From Gloeocapsopsis sp. IPPAS B-1203 (lineage in GTDB: Bacteria; Cyanobacteriota; Cyanobacteriia; Cyanobacteriales; Chroococcidiopsidaceae), in assembly GCF_002749975.1 (NCBI RefSeq), contig NZ_PEIG01000013.1, forward strand, positions 62,001 to 126,000: a DNA stretch of 64,000 bases, written 5' to 3'. This document shows positions 1 to 9,499 of this stretch, one piece after another (within the stretch, counting starts at the first letter, position 1; the number at the start of each line of letters is the position of its first letter). Below the pieces are notes generated by a model. It was not told the origin of the DNA, did not search any database, and saw only the letters and a program-made list of their open reading frames with translations. The position numbers and the translations under genes were made by a program.

Positions 1-1
1 C

Positions 2-199
2 AGTCAAATTACTATCCAATCCGACCCGCAAGTTTGGGCGGCTGCACTAGAAGGAGTATTTGGGGTGACAGCCGAGCGGTTGAGTGAGCGTTCAGACCAA
101 ACGATTAAAGAATTACTCCGTCGCCCGAACGTCAAGGTTTTAGCAGCAGGAAACTCTGCTTCTGTAGTGGTATCGAGTTTTTTTCAAGTGATGCCGTAA
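2..199 (+). CDS. C-terminal end of a hypothetical protein (partial)
   Basis: An open frame enters from the left edge of the window and ends at TAA 197-199, giving about 65 residues. No family is recognised in this piece. It lies 20 bp before the next gene on the same strand and may share its transcript. The real start lies outside the window. Confidence 0.5.
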   Translation, partial: SQITIQSDPQVWAAALEGVFGVTAERLSERSDQTIKELLRRPNVKVLAAGNSASVVVSSFFQVMP

Positions 200-219
200 A
201 AGAAGGGGGTGAAGCAACA

Positions 220-1068
220 ATGAATCAAAACACGATAATTTCTACAATTCCTACACTTTTAGGTGTTGCATTTTTAGGAACTGGAATACTGGTAGCTTCT
301 CCACAAGTTATCATCGCTGGGCCTGCATCAGCTTCTACAAACTCATTTCAGCCTGCTGCTTATCGTACCGTGAGCGATCGAGCAGCAAGACAAACCCTAT
401 CAACAGTTGAAATTGCCCCAGGGCGGACAACCGCAATCGACTTCAGCCGCACGAATCAAACGATTGCTTATGTGTTATTGGGAGACTCTTCGAGGATAGT
501 TTATACTGCTAATGCCCAACTTGGTTCAGCCCAAGTCAAAATATTGTTCTTGCGTCAGATCAAGCAGCTTCAGTTTCCAGGTGCAACGACTGCACCCATC
601 ACAACCCTAAGCGTGCAAACAATCGATCCAACTGGTCAACAATATTTGTACACGTTTAACCTGGTTTTGACTGCCCGCTCTCAATACGTTGGGCTAATGG
701 TAGTTGCCGATACTCCTACCAACCGACCGGAGCGACTAGTTGTTAGTCGCGATCGCACTGCTACCCTAACTGATATAGAATCAGGGCTGACTATTGCTAT
801 CCGTAAGGGCTACACCAGTCGCCAAGATCCAGTAGTTAACTCAGTTAGGCAGTTTCTAGCTTTGGCACGTAACGGGAGCACAATAAAAGAAGCAGCAAAC
901 CAAGCCAATGTATCTTTGTCAGTTGTCACAGCTTTGGCTGAAATAGCTTTAGATGAAAGGCTGGTGCGATCGCTGCGACCTGTGGCAAATGCAACACACT
1001 CAGAGATGGCGAAACCAAAAGAAGCGCTCGCTCCTGATTTACAACCTACCACGCAAGTTGTGAAGTAG
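220..1068 (+). CDS. Hypothetical exported protein
   Basis: A 282-residue protein whose N-terminus has a hydrophobic stretch at about residues 10-30, followed by small residues, which fits a Sec signal peptide or anchor. The middle (about 60-170) looks like a beta-rich domain, and the C-terminal third is helical and charged. I do not recognise the family. A VirB9/TrbG-like conjugation protein is a speculative alternative. It precedes the topoisomerase gene by 17 bp, so the two may be co-transcribed. A GGGGGTG stretch before the ATG can serve as ribosome binding site. Confidence 0.6.
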   Translation: MNQNTIISTIPTLLGVAFLGTGILVASPQVIIAGPASASTNSFQPAAYRTVSDRAARQTLSTVEIAPGRTTAIDFSRTNQTIAYVLLGDSSRIVYTANAQLGSAQVKILFLRQIKQLQFPGATTAPITTLSVQTIDPTGQQYLYTFNLVLTARSQYVGLMVVADTPTNRPERLVVSRDRTATLTDIESGLTIAIRKGYTSRQDPVVNSVRQFLALARNGSTIKEAANQANVSLSVVTALAEIALDERLVRSLRPVANATHSEMAKPKEALAPDLQPTTQVVK

Positions 1069-1085
1069 TATGCTGGTTCAGCACT

Positions 1086-3218
1086 ATGACGAATCTTTTA
1101 ATTATTGAGAGTCCAGGTAAGTTAAAAAAACTCAAACAAATCCTTGGCAGTAACTGGATAGTCAAAGCTAGTATGGGTCACGTGCGGGAGTTAGCTTTGG
1201 ACGGAGAAGACGCTTTGGGCTTTGACCTGGAAGGGGACTCTATCCAGTGCCGCTACGAACCTAGAGGCCCACGGGGTAAGAAAATTCTGGCAGAACTAAG
1301 TCAGGCAGTCAAGCAAGCTAATACCGTCTACATTGCCACTGACCCCGACCGCGAGGGAGAGACCATTGGTTGGCACTTACAGCAAGCGTTGCGGCTGAAG
1401 AATCCTCAGCGAATTGTCTACAGCGAAATTACATCCCAAGCGGTCAAAGCAGCGATTGCCCGTCCGCGATCGCTCGATCTGGCATTGATTGCTGCAGGGC
1501 GGGCGCGAGATTGCTTGGACAAACTGGTGGGTTATAAAGGCAGCAAACACGTAGTCTGGCAGCTCAACATTGGAGCTAAGTCGATGGGACGGGTGCAAAG
1601 TGCCACGCTGCACCTGCTGTGCTTGAGAGAAAAGGAAATTCAGTCCTTTAAACCCCAGGATTACTGGAGCGTATGGGTAGAATACCAAGAAGGCTTTAAA
1701 GCCTTTTACCGAACCAAGCTCAACTCCACCCAGCCCACTTCCCAAGAGCAGCCTGATGACGCAAAAGAAAGTAAGGAAACCCCAGAATCTGACCGAGTGA
1801 CGAGTCAGGCGGAGGCAGACCGACTGGTAGCGATCGCCCGCTCCCACCCGCATCAAGTTGTGACTGTGGAAGGCAAAATAACTCATCAATCTCCCCCAGC
1901 TGCCTTCACGACTTCTACTCTCCAACAAGCGGCTGGTGCAAAGCTGCGCTTCAGCCCAGAGCAAACCATGAAGGTAGCACAGTCCCTCTATGAAGCGGGC
2001 TACATCACCTACATGCGAACCGATTCTGTAGCACTGGCAGAGGAATTTTGCGCGTCCGTGCGTCAATACCTGGAGCAGCACGATCCTGTCAATATACCTA
2101 ACAAAACCACCCATCACCGCTCCAAAGCGGGCGCTCAAGAAGCACATGAGGCAATCCGTCCTACCGATGTCTATCGCACACCAGCACAACTGGAGTCTCA
2201 AGCGAGCGCGTCAGAAGCCAAGTTATACGATTTGATTTGGAATCGAACCGTTGCTTCTCAGTGCCAAAGCGCCCGTTTACGTAGAACTCGCGTAGTGACA
2301 CAATCGGGTTCAGCCTACTGGGAGGCTAGGGGTCAGGTTTTGGAGTTTCCTGGCTACATCCGCTATTGGAATAACCTTAGCAGCGACACCCAACTCCCTA
2401 CCCTTCAGCAAGGACAATCGCTCAAGCTCAAACAAGCTCAAGCAGACAAAAAACAAACCCAGCCGCTACCCCGTTACACTGAACCCAAGCTCGTGCAATT
2501 GATGGAGCGAAAAGGGATTGGCAGACCTAGCACTTACGCCCCCACAATTAAGACGTTGAAGGAACGGGATTACGTGCAGGTAGCCAAAGGCAAACTTCAG
2601 CCGACTGCTCTAGGAATGGAGTTGGACGCTGCTTTAGAAAAGCTACTGCCAGACTTGATTCAGCCAGAGTTTACTGCTCAAATGGAGTCAACACTCGATG
2701 CGATCGCTCAGGGTCAGCAGGACTGGCAGATGTATTTGACAACTTGGCATCGCACTTACTTTGCTCCTGCTCTTGAAAAAGCTAACCAACAACTTGGCGC
2801 TAACAGTTCCCACCCAAAAGATCGGGCAAAAACCAAACTTCAGGCAGAAGTCACTCAAATTTTCTGTGCCCAGTGCGGTGCGGCAATGAGCAAAATTCCT
2901 TCTCAGTCCAAGAAACTGAAAGTCGATCATTTTCTCAAGTGCTCTACTTCTGGATGTGGAACAGTCATGTTTTGGAATCCAAGTGTGAAAAGGTATGAAT
3001 TGCCTTATACCCAACGCCGACCCAGTCCGGAGACATTAACAGAACTCCCGTGTCCTGTCTGTGGTGCTTTATTAGAGCGCTACAACTATACGAAAGAAGA
3101 GAAAGTTAAGTTAATGCTACGGTGTTCGATTGCAGAAAATCGGCGAGGCAAATGCCAGGAGGTTGCGTTTTTTGAGGGACAAGATGGCTTTTGGTCGCCT
3201 AAGTTTGGGAAATTGTAA
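1086..3218 (+). CDS. topA: Type IA DNA topoisomerase (plasmid-borne)
   Basis: A 710-residue type IA topoisomerase, which relaxes or decatenates DNA through a 5'-phosphotyrosine intermediate. The N-terminal TOPRIM domain starts with LLIIESPGK and carries the acidic motif DPDREGE near residue 80. The active-site region reads GYITYMRTDS near residue 310, where the Tyr after IT is the catalytic one in this family. The C-terminus has two Cys4-type zinc ribbons (CAQC and, further on, CPVC with later cysteines). Together with parA/parB it suggests a role in replication or conjugation of a plasmid. It is probably a second topoisomerase besides a chromosomal topA. That is inference. Confidence 0.93.
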   Translation: MTNLLIIESPGKLKKLKQILGSNWIVKASMGHVRELALDGEDALGFDLEGDSIQCRYEPRGPRGKKILAELSQAVKQANTVYIATDPDREGETIGWHLQQALRLKNPQRIVYSEITSQAVKAAIARPRSLDLALIAAGRARDCLDKLVGYKGSKHVVWQLNIGAKSMGRVQSATLHLLCLREKEIQSFKPQDYWSVWVEYQEGFKAFYRTKLNSTQPTSQEQPDDAKESKETPESDRVTSQAEADRLVAIARSHPHQVVTVEGKITHQSPPAAFTTSTLQQAAGAKLRFSPEQTMKVAQSLYEAGYITYMRTDSVALAEEFCASVRQYLEQHDPVNIPNKTTHHRSKAGAQEAHEAIRPTDVYRTPAQLESQASASEAKLYDLIWNRTVASQCQSARLRRTRVVTQSGSAYWEARGQVLEFPGYIRYWNNLSSDTQLPTLQQGQSLKLKQAQADKKQTQPLPRYTEPKLVQLMERKGIGRPSTYAPTIKTLKERDYVQVAKGKLQPTALGMELDAALEKLLPDLIQPEFTAQMESTLDAIAQGQQDWQMYLTTWHRTYFAPALEKANQQLGANSSHPKDRAKTKLQAEVTQIFCAQCGAAMSKIPSQSKKLKVDHFLKCSTSGCGTVMFWNPSVKRYELPYTQRRPSPETLTELPCPVCGALLERYNYTKEEKVKLMLRCSIAENRRGKCQEVAFFEGQDGFWSPKFGKL

Positions 3219-3366
3219 TTAAATTTAGTCTTTAAAACTAAGTTACGAGCTATCAAAATTTCATAGTTTGACAAAGAATTTTATGCTTTAAGATAATATA
3301 AAGGTTTTGTACTTACACCTTCGTTAGATGAAGTTTCGCGTTTGACAGTAAAACTGGCGATCGCCC

Positions 3367-3558
3367 ATGACTCAGCCCAAAATTCACCTGCTCGTAGGCA
3401 TTCGAGGAGCGATTCTCGTAGTGTTCCATACAAATGCCAAATGCTGGCAATTTCAGATTATCAGTTTTCAAGGCGTGGTATTTAGCGAACAGAAGGTTTA
3501 TTACACCGCTGAAACTGCTGAGCTTGTAGGCAGGGGTTGGATTAGGCAGGGCAGATAA
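3367..3558 (+). CDS. Small hypothetical protein
   Basis: A 63-residue reading frame starting MTQPKIHLL, with a hydrophobic N-terminal half (LLVGIRGAILVVF) and a composition like a small beta-strand protein. No family was recognised with certainty. It stands alone on the plus strand after the topoisomerase, with a GCGATCGCCC stretch just before the ATG and no clear Shine-Dalgarno. It could be a real small plasmid gene or a chance frame. Confidence 0.4.
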   Translation: MTQPKIHLLVGIRGAILVVFHTNAKCWQFQIISFQGVVFSEQKVYYTAETAELVGRGWIRQGR

Positions 3559-3590
3559 ATGTATTGAATGACTCAGTAGTTTTGAGCAAT

Positions 3591-3639
3591 TTGTAGAACC
3601 TAACTTTATTGTTGTTATGTAGAAAAGTTAGGCTCTACA
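3591..3639. repeat. 16-bp inverted repeat with 16-nt loop
   Basis: TGTAGAACCTAACTTT at 3592-3607 is matched by AAAGTTAGGCTCTACA at 3624-3639, with one mismatch in 16 pairs. The hairpin lies between a small plus-strand frame and the convergent zinc-ribbon remnant. It may be a bidirectional terminator or part of a short mobile repeat. No U-tract follows. Confidence 0.5.
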
Positions 3640-3738
3640 CAAATGTTGCTCGAGACGAAAGCTGTCCTTAATACTTCACCTCAGCAACTCCTTGATTTGA
3701 CAATACTCCTAAATTTAGCAAGTAAACCTCCTACGCCT

Positions 3739-4002
3739 CTAAGAGCGATCGCTCTTACTTGATCGCGAAGCTTGAGTTCTTGTAACGAGTACGGGTCTGG
3801 TTTTTTTCTTCCTTTGCGGGGAATCGTCTTTCGCGCCAGATGGTGGACGACAAATCTCGCAGTAGAGAGTGCGGGGACCGTCAGAATCCCTCTCTGTCAG
3901 TTGGTTGCATTGCTGGCAGATAAGCTTGTACAGACGGGTGTGGATTGTACGCTCGGGTGCTCGAATTTTGTATTCTCGAACAAAAACCTTCTTTGAAGGT
4001 AC
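3739..4002 (-). pseudogene. Small zinc-ribbon protein paralogue without a start codon
   Basis: The minus strand encodes about 87 residues clearly related to the intact protein at 7568-7810: VREY, R-x-ER-x-IHTR-x-YK-x-ICxQC, then LYCxxCRP and a basic tail rich in K and R. The two CxxC pairs are kept. At the place where the paralogue has ATG CCA TCT AAG, this copy has GTA CCT TCA AAG (GTA 4002-4000). An in-frame TAG lies five codons above it, and no ATG, GTG or TTG is available near the N-terminus. It is therefore either a silent copy or uses a non-standard start. Confidence 0.6.
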
Positions 4003-4089
4003 AGACTAGAGAAAAGCTAAATTTTGCTTGGCAACGACTATATTACTCTTTACTGATTTGTGTTAAATGTTTTAGAAAAGCAACAAATG

Positions 4090-5028
4090 TCAATCTTGAG
4101 AAAAAAGCTTTTCTAACTCAGCTAATAGCTTCTCTATTTGCTTCTGTTTTTTAGGATTTTCCCAAATTTTTGATTTTTTGGCAAGGCGATAGGCTGCATC
4201 CATACGGTTTTTGAGTGATGACGATTGACTGCGATCGCTCTGATTTGCACCGCAATCTATTATTTGAGCAACTCTTTGTTTGATTTGAGTTAGGGAGAGG
4301 TTCTCTGCGATCGCTGACTCTAGTAATGCCTGACGCTGCCCTAAATCGTTAACTTTAGCGATCGCTCTAGCCTTAGTATAGGCAATCTGCCCCAGATGTA
4401 GGGCATCTAAAACTTCATCCGGTAAATTCAGCAATGGTAAGCGATTGGTGCGAAAGCTTTCTGGCGTGAATTTTCCTACTGTGTTAAAAACCTCTTGCAC
4501 CAACTGCCAGTCCTTGCTGTGGATAACGTTATCCACAGAATTACGTTCGGGGTGAGCAGCTTGATTGAGCAAAGCGATCGCCGACTCGGATGTTATATTT
4601 AGTTTTAACGCTATGAGTTGTAGGATGCCTTCTGTTTCTTCAATTGGGTTTAAATCTTCGCGTTGTAAGTTCTCCAGCAGGGCAAGCTGCAATGCATCAT
4701 TATCTGTTAACTCCCGAATAACTACAGGAACTTCTTCTAGACCCGCTGATACAGCAGCTCGATAGCGCCTTTCTCCAGCTACTAGTTCATACTTATCGTC
4801 TAAGAGCGGACGTACCAACATTGGTTGGAGAATCCCATGCTGCCTGACTGACTCTACTAGCTCCTGCATAGCCGTAGGATCAAAGTAGCGACGAGGCTGC
4901 TGCTGGGGCAGAGCAATTTGGGAAAGTGGGAGAATTTCTGCTGCAACTTCCGCTACAGGTAGTTCTCCAAACAAAGCATCGACTCCTTTTATTTGATAGG
5001 GCTGAGAGCGTTGTTTTCTGACACTCAT
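4090..5028 (-). CDS. parB: ParB-like partition protein
   Basis: A 312-residue ParB/Spo0J family protein, the centromere-binding partner of ParA in plasmid segregation. The N-terminal ParB domain includes QPRRYFD, a GILQPMLVRP segment, GERRYRAA (the CTP-binding signature region) and ENLQREDLNPIEE. A central helix-turn-helix region and a basic C-terminus follow. The start overlaps the parA stop by 4 bp (ATGA), showing translational coupling. No parS could be assigned by eye. Confidence 0.92.
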   Translation of the reverse strand: MSVRKQRSQPYQIKGVDALFGELPVAEVAAEILPLSQIALPQQQPRRYFDPTAMQELVESVRQHGILQPMLVRPLLDDKYELVAGERRYRAAVSAGLEEVPVVIRELTDNDALQLALLENLQREDLNPIEETEGILQLIALKLNITSESAIALLNQAAHPERNSVDNVIHSKDWQLVQEVFNTVGKFTPESFRTNRLPLLNLPDEVLDALHLGQIAYTKARAIAKVNDLGQRQALLESAIAENLSLTQIKQRVAQIIDCGANQSDRSQSSSLKNRMDAAYRLAKKSKIWENPKKQKQIEKLLAELEKLFSQD

Positions 5029-5789
5029 GACATCACCTCCAAGTTTTTGGCAATTTGATTGAGGAGGCTAACCGCTGGATGTTTAGCATTGTAGAGGGCA
5101 AGCGGTATGTGCTCTTGTGAAGCATCCGCAAAGGCAACTGACCGAGGAATGGTTGGATAAATTTTCCCGATTTGGGATAAATGCTCTTGAATTGACTGTA
5201 AACTCATTTCGCCTTGTACAGTCCGAGAATCATGCATTGTTGGAATTACGCCAGCAATTTTTAGCTTGCGATTGGCGCGAGACCGCACGCGACCAATTGT
5301 ATTTAACAAAAGTTCTGTTCCTTTTAGGGCTTTGTACTGCGTCTGGATGGGAATTAAGACATGCGTCGAAGCTACTAAGCTGATATAGCTAAGAATACCG
5401 AGGGAGGGGGGACAGTCTATCAAAATGAAATCGTATTGTTTCAGAATCGGCTTTAGCGCTTCTTTGAGGCGTACATCCCGCATATCTGCCACTACCAATT
5501 CTAGTTCTGCCCCACTCAAGTTAATGTTGGCAGGAGCCAAATCCATCTTGTGAATGTTCTTATAGATTGGTAGCTGTTCGCCAATAACAATCGCTTCATA
5601 CACTGTGTTGCCTAGTTCTGATGGCTCCAAGCCCATAAATACGGTCAGCGATGCCTGTGGGTCCATATCAACGAGCAAGACTCGCTGCTGCCGTTGAGCC
5701 AAATGGTAGCCTATATTCATTGTCAATGTACTTTTACCTACTCCCCCTGATTGATTAAACAGCGTAATTACCCTACTCATTGACTTCAC
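5025..5789 (-). CDS. parA: ParA-like partition ATPase
   Basis: A 254-residue deviant-Walker ATPase of the ParA/MinD superfamily. The P-loop is SGGVGKST near residue 18. The second motif is LLVDMDPQAS near residue 45, and the sensor region is ILIDCPPSLG near residue 125. It drives plasmid segregation together with ParB, whose gene follows with a 4-bp overlap. Two starts are possible: GTG at 5789 and ATG at 5780 (MSRVITLF). The second gives the usual ParA N-terminus. Confidence 0.93.
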   Translation of the reverse strand: MKSMSRVITLFNQSGGVGKSTLTMNIGYHLAQRQQRVLLVDMDPQASLTVFMGLEPSELGNTVYEAIVIGEQLPIYKNIHKMDLAPANINLSGAELELVVADMRDVRLKEALKPILKQYDFILIDCPPSLGILSYISLVASTHVLIPIQTQYKALKGTELLLNTIGRVRSRANRKLKIAGVIPTMHDSRTVQGEMSLQSIQEHLSQIGKIYPTIPRSVAFADASQEHIPLALYNAKHPAVSLLNQIAKNLEVMS

Positions 5790-6243
5790 ATATCAAGTTT
5801 GGTTTGACAAAAGCATAACCCAACTCAGTTATGCAATATCTTTTTGAGTATAAGTTAGCTTAGCAACTGAGAAAACTGGAAACTCCCTCTAACGGTAGGA
5901 GCAAAGAGTCATGAAACTTCCTATAAAACAGTTTAGGTGACTGAAGAAGCTTAAGGGGTGATAAACAGCTAGGGACTAAACTGAATCAACTTTATAGCTC
6001 TCAAACCTTGCTAAAAATAAGACAGCTTATGAAATTTGAGACGCATCAATGCTGGCTACCCAAAGATGATCGTATAGTCCCACTCAAAAGTTACTATGTC
6101 GTTGGTAAACGTGTCCTGATTTCCTTAAGCGGCAAATAGATTTTTGTACCCCTTTATGCTGGAGTTTTTTACTACAGGGGCTAGCCTAATATTGCAAATT
6201 ACAAGCGTGCTCAATCGATGATGCAACGATTTGAGAAATAGAT
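5790..6243. other. Intergenic region upstream of parA
   Basis: About 450 bp without a clear gene. It should hold the parAB promoter and may hold partition or replication sites. Visible features are a 7-bp inverted pair CTCAGTT (5824-5830) / AACTGAG (5865-5871) and an AT-rich stretch between them. No iteron series and no replication initiator gene was seen. Confidence 0.4.
6029..6139 (+). CDS. Possible 36-residue peptide
   Basis: A short frame from ATG 6029 to TAG 6139 encodes a 36-residue peptide beginning MKFETHQCW, with alternating charged and beta-branched residues toward its end. It sits alone in the gap above parA. There is no clear ribosome binding site and no recognised family, so this may be a chance frame. 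Confidence 0.2.
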   Translation: MKFETHQCWLPKDDRIVPLKSYYVVGKRVLISLSGK

Positions 6244-7536
6244 TTACTTCAATGTACTCAACTGGAGTGTATAGGCACCTAATTGACCAGGAACGCTTTT
6301 CCAGCGCCCTTGTTTAGCACCATTCCAGAGGATTTTGCCAACTTGCGCTTTAGCTTTAGTCAAAGCCTTACCTTCAATTTCCCCATATAATGCTCGTGCC
6401 ACTTTTTCAGGAGTCAAGACCTCGCCAACATTTTCTTCTACTACCGTTGCCACTGCCGCTGTAAAACTCATATTCTGATAGCGCGCTAAGAGTTGCTCGT
6501 TCGATTTGGTTATTTGTTTTTGTTGGCGAGATTTAGGATCTTGATTTTCCGAGTTTGATGCAATCAGTTTGAGGTCAATCGTATAGCAACCAGGAGCATC
6601 TGGGACTTTCTCCCAAAGTCCTTTTTCTACTCCCTTACGCAGAGTATCATTCATCCTCAACCTTTCTGCTTTGAGGTCTTGTGGCTCAACTTCTCCATGT
6701 ACAGCACGAACGATGTAATCTACGTGCAAGATACTGCCTTCATTTTCCTGCAATAACTGTTCAACAGCTTCAGATTTACTCAAGTGCTGATACTGTGGCA
6801 GCAGTGGTGTTTTGAGAAATTTTGATGGCACTTTGTGCAACTTTGGAGAAGGCAATTGCTGGGGATGCTCCGAGAAAGTAGAATGCTCTGGGTCTGGGAA
6901 TTGAATAGCTAAGCCAGATTCTGACTGCTGTTGTTCGTCTTGCTGGCGATTGAAAGCCGAGTTAACCACCTCTTTTTGGAGAAGATTTGTAGCGACAGAT
7001 TTTTCTGACTGTTCCGGTTCTTGCTGTGACGGTTGCTGTTCGCTTTCATGGAGCAATTGGGTTGATGCTTCATCAACTAACGTCGGCGAAGAAACCTCGC
7101 TATCTCTTGAAATATCAAGATGCTTCGGCTCGACAGTTGAGGATACCTCTGTGCGGGAGGTTTCTCCACTAATAGGAGTGTCCGGTGCTGATTGGATAAT
7201 CTGAAGCTCGTTGTGCTGTAGGATGAGCTGGTCTGCCAAGAGTGCGTTAATATGCGCAATTTGCTCTTTGGCATTTTGGGCTTTTGACTGTTGTTGTGCA
7301 TGTCGTGTTTGGTAATGCGCTCTAAGTTGAAGTAGACTCTCCGCAAACTGCTGCTGTTCGACTAACTGATCCACTAACAAAGCATGAATGCGAGCGAGTT
7401 GTTCAGTTGCATGCGAAATCGCACTGGTGCAGTCTTGCACAATTATGTGATAGCGATCGCGCAGTTCAATGAGGCTATGAATGAGGTGTTGGTTTTGAAG
7501 CATTGTTCGCTCTTGAGCGTGGAGTGTCGCTAGCAT
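6244..7536 (-). CDS. Coiled-coil protein with two winged-helix-like repeats
   Basis: A 430-residue hypothetical protein. Residues 1-110 are helical and rich in Q, L and H, likely coiled coil. Residues 110-260 are a low-complexity linker rich in S, E, Q and P. The C-terminal part holds two related blocks of about 70 residues (about 265-335 and 355-428). Each begins with an A-V-x-x-(L/V)-(L/V)-x-E-N helix and ends with G-x-W-x-x-VP and a YT-(I/L) strand. This layout resembles small helix-turn-helix or winged-helix domains such as HARE-HTH, but the assignment is only by pattern. ATG at 7503 (MLQNQ) is an alternative start. Confidence 0.6.
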   Translation of the reverse strand: MLATLHAQERTMLQNQHLIHSLIELRDRYHIIVQDCTSAISHATEQLARIHALLVDQLVEQQQFAESLLQLRAHYQTRHAQQQSKAQNAKEQIAHINALLADQLILQHNELQIIQSAPDTPISGETSRTEVSSTVEPKHLDISRDSEVSSPTLVDEASTQLLHESEQQPSQQEPEQSEKSVATNLLQKEVVNSAFNRQQDEQQQSESGLAIQFPDPEHSTFSEHPQQLPSPKLHKVPSKFLKTPLLPQYQHLSKSEAVEQLLQENEGSILHVDYIVRAVHGEVEPQDLKAERLRMNDTLRKGVEKGLWEKVPDAPGCYTIDLKLIASNSENQDPKSRQQKQITKSNEQLLARYQNMSFTAAVATVVEENVGEVLTPEKVARALYGEIEGKALTKAKAQVGKILWNGAKQGRWKSVPGQLGAYTLQLSTLK

Positions 7537-7567
7537 AGTGTGTACAGCAGTGTGATATTTCTAACTT

Positions 7568-7810
7568 ATGCCATCTAAGAGAGTTCATGTTCGAGAATAC
7601 ACAGTCAGAGCACACGAGCGGATGATTCATACACGCGTGTACAAGTTTATCTGCAAGCAGTGTAACAAAGATGTGGAACGCGAAACGTATGGTCCGCGTC
7701 CGCTGTACTGCGATCGCTGCCGACCAAGTATGATTCACACTGAAAAAGCTCACAAGAAAAAACCTCGACCTGTATTAGTTAAGCGGCAAAAACGCCGTAA
7801 CGCTAGCTAA
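7568..7810 (+). CDS. Small zinc-ribbon protein
   Basis: An 80-residue basic protein starting [11 protein letters not shown], with CKQC near residue 33 and CDRC near residue 53, which would bind one zinc ion. The tail is rich in K and R and may contact nucleic acid. A degraded paralogue lies at 3739-4002 on the other strand. It is divergent from the coiled-coil gene at 6244-7536, with only 31 bp between them. Function unknown. Confidence 0.65.
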   Translation: MPSKRVHVREYTVRAHERMIHTRVYKFICKQCNKDVERETYGPRPLYCDRCRPSMIHTEKAHKKKPRPVLVKRQKRRNAS

Positions 7811-7891
7811 TGAAGTCGTAGGTGCGCTCTGAGCACTACTAATTACCGTTATAGTAAAAGCAACTTTGCTTCCCGACAAATAAGACTAAGT

Positions 7892-8140
7892 ATGAATTCA
7901 AGCAAAATCATTAGAGTTAACCAACTGCCTAAGAAGTCAGTAGAAAAGCCTAAGAAGCCTGATGTGCAAACTGCACAAGCAACAGCAGTTGAAATTGACA
8001 TTGATAAATTGGGCTTTGAGCTAGAACAACCAAAATCTGAAGTAAAGTTAGAATCTTTAGCAGAAGATTATCCAGAAGATTCAGTGTATGGTAGTGGTTG
8101 GAGTACGACTGAATTGCGTGAAGAGTTTAGTGGAATATAA
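7892..8140 (+). CDS. Small acidic hypothetical protein
   Basis: An 82-residue protein beginning MNSSKIIRVNQLPKK, with a lysine-rich first third and an acidic second half (about residues 40-70) ending in STTELREEF. No cysteines, no membrane segment and no known domain are visible. It follows the zinc-ribbon gene on the same strand by about 80 bp. Composition and spacing look like a real gene, but no function can be assigned. Confidence 0.5.
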   Translation: MNSSKIIRVNQLPKKSVEKPKKPDVQTAQATAVEIDIDKLGFELEQPKSEVKLESLAEDYPEDSVYGSGWSTTELREEFSGI

Positions 8141-8374
8141 AAAAGAGTTGTGTTCAAGAAACAGCGATTAGCTAAATGTAGATAAGTAGATAAAAATCGC
8201 TCTATGTGTTTGCAATACCAATTGAACTACAGTGATAGAGCCTACGCACTTTGGTAGCTGTTTTATCATTGACTTGCAGATTTAGCTGCAAAAAGGAAGA
8301 TGCTTTTTAGCAGAAAGTTAAAGCAGCGCTCAAATCTATTTAAGTTATTTATTTTATCTTCATTAAAGTAAACT

Positions 8375-9394
8375 GTGCCAAATCCTAAGCGTCATCATAA
8401 AGTTCCACGTTTCTATCTAGATCAATGGAAAGATCCCTGTAGCGAGAAATCTACTATCTGGATTTTTAACAAAGATAGCCTTGACTGTTCGCCTCGCCTG
8501 ACCAAGGATACTTTTGTAGAAGGACATTACTTTACCGAGCAAGAGCTAGATGGTACACGCCACGCTCCATTAGAGAATTATCTGAACAGAAATGAAACTA
8601 TCGCAGCCACCCTCCTTCGTCGTTTGGAGGCAAACGACCCCCTGACGGAACACGATGGCGAAACGCCCCTGCCGGAGGCAGATCGCAATGTGCTTCGGCA
8701 ATTTATCGCGGGTTTGTTCGTACGAAGTGCTTGGTGGCGGGAACTTCTGCCTCACGTAATTAGCTATGCGAACGCAAAAACTAATCAAGAAGTGAAAAGC
8801 CGAACACAGCGAGAGCTAGAACAGGATTTGCGTCAACAAGGGTTCAATAGAACTGATCGTCGTAAAGCATTGAGAGAGAACAAGAAAAAACAGCCGTCAA
8901 TTAATTCATCTTTGCAGGAATTAACCGCTTCTTGGATTACTAAAGTACATCCTCAATTCATTATTAATGCATCAAACCAATTAGAACTAGCGAAAACTCT
9001 TCCCTTCACGATTGTTAGAGTTGAAGGATTACCGTTATTAACTTCTGATACGCCATGTATCATTGAAGAAGATCCATCCATTTTTCAACTTCATAGAGAA
9101 AAAATACTAGGTAGTGCTTTTATTTGTCCGCTTACTCCTCACTTAGCTTTTGTAGGGGCGTTAGGACTGAAGGATGAATATGCTACTTTTGATTCTGATT
9201 GGTCTAGATTATTTAATGCAAGGATACGTGCAAACGCGCAAAAAGAGCTTATTGCCAATACTAAAGATGTAGATGAAACTTGGTTTTTAAACAATCAAAA
9301 CTCACCGAGAACAATGCAAGAAATATTAGAACCTTCCAGAAGGAGGTTATCTCTGGGTACAAAGGTTAAGAAGAAAGGATTTGGACGTAAGTAA
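8375..9394 (+). CDS. DUF4238 domain protein
   Basis: A 339-residue protein starting at GTG 8375. The N-terminus RHHKVPRFYLDQW is the hallmark of the DUF4238 family. The rest is mixed alpha/beta with a FTIVR and LLTSDTPC segment near residue 215. The family is common on plasmids and in accessory regions, and its biochemical role is unknown to me. No membrane segments. It lies just upstream of two decayed genes, so this part of the plasmid seems to have lost neighbours. Confidence 0.75.
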   Translation: MPNPKRHHKVPRFYLDQWKDPCSEKSTIWIFNKDSLDCSPRLTKDTFVEGHYFTEQELDGTRHAPLENYLNRNETIAATLLRRLEANDPLTEHDGETPLPEADRNVLRQFIAGLFVRSAWWRELLPHVISYANAKTNQEVKSRTQRELEQDLRQQGFNRTDRRKALRENKKKQPSINSSLQELTASWITKVHPQFIINASNQLELAKTLPFTIVRVEGLPLLTSDTPCIIEEDPSIFQLHREKILGSAFICPLTPHLAFVGALGLKDEYATFDSDWSRLFNARIRANAQKELIANTKDVDETWFLNNQNSPRTMQEILEPSRRRLSLGTKVKKKGFGRK

Positions 9395-9499
9395 TACTTG
9401 CACTTTAAAGCTGTTTAACCTTCGTGATTCGGAGGCAATGAAGGCTGGCTCAGTAACGTGCTTTCTAAAACGGCTGACGGAGGTCTTTCTCAGGAATAG

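Noticed and set aside
1377-2201. Long minus-strand frame opposite the topoisomerase
   Set aside because: It is the antisense of a well-supported gene and has no family features.
3772-3996. Plus-strand frame of 74 codons
   Set aside because: It is the antisense of the zinc-ribbon paralogue. The same kind of shadow exists opposite the intact copy at 7475-7753.
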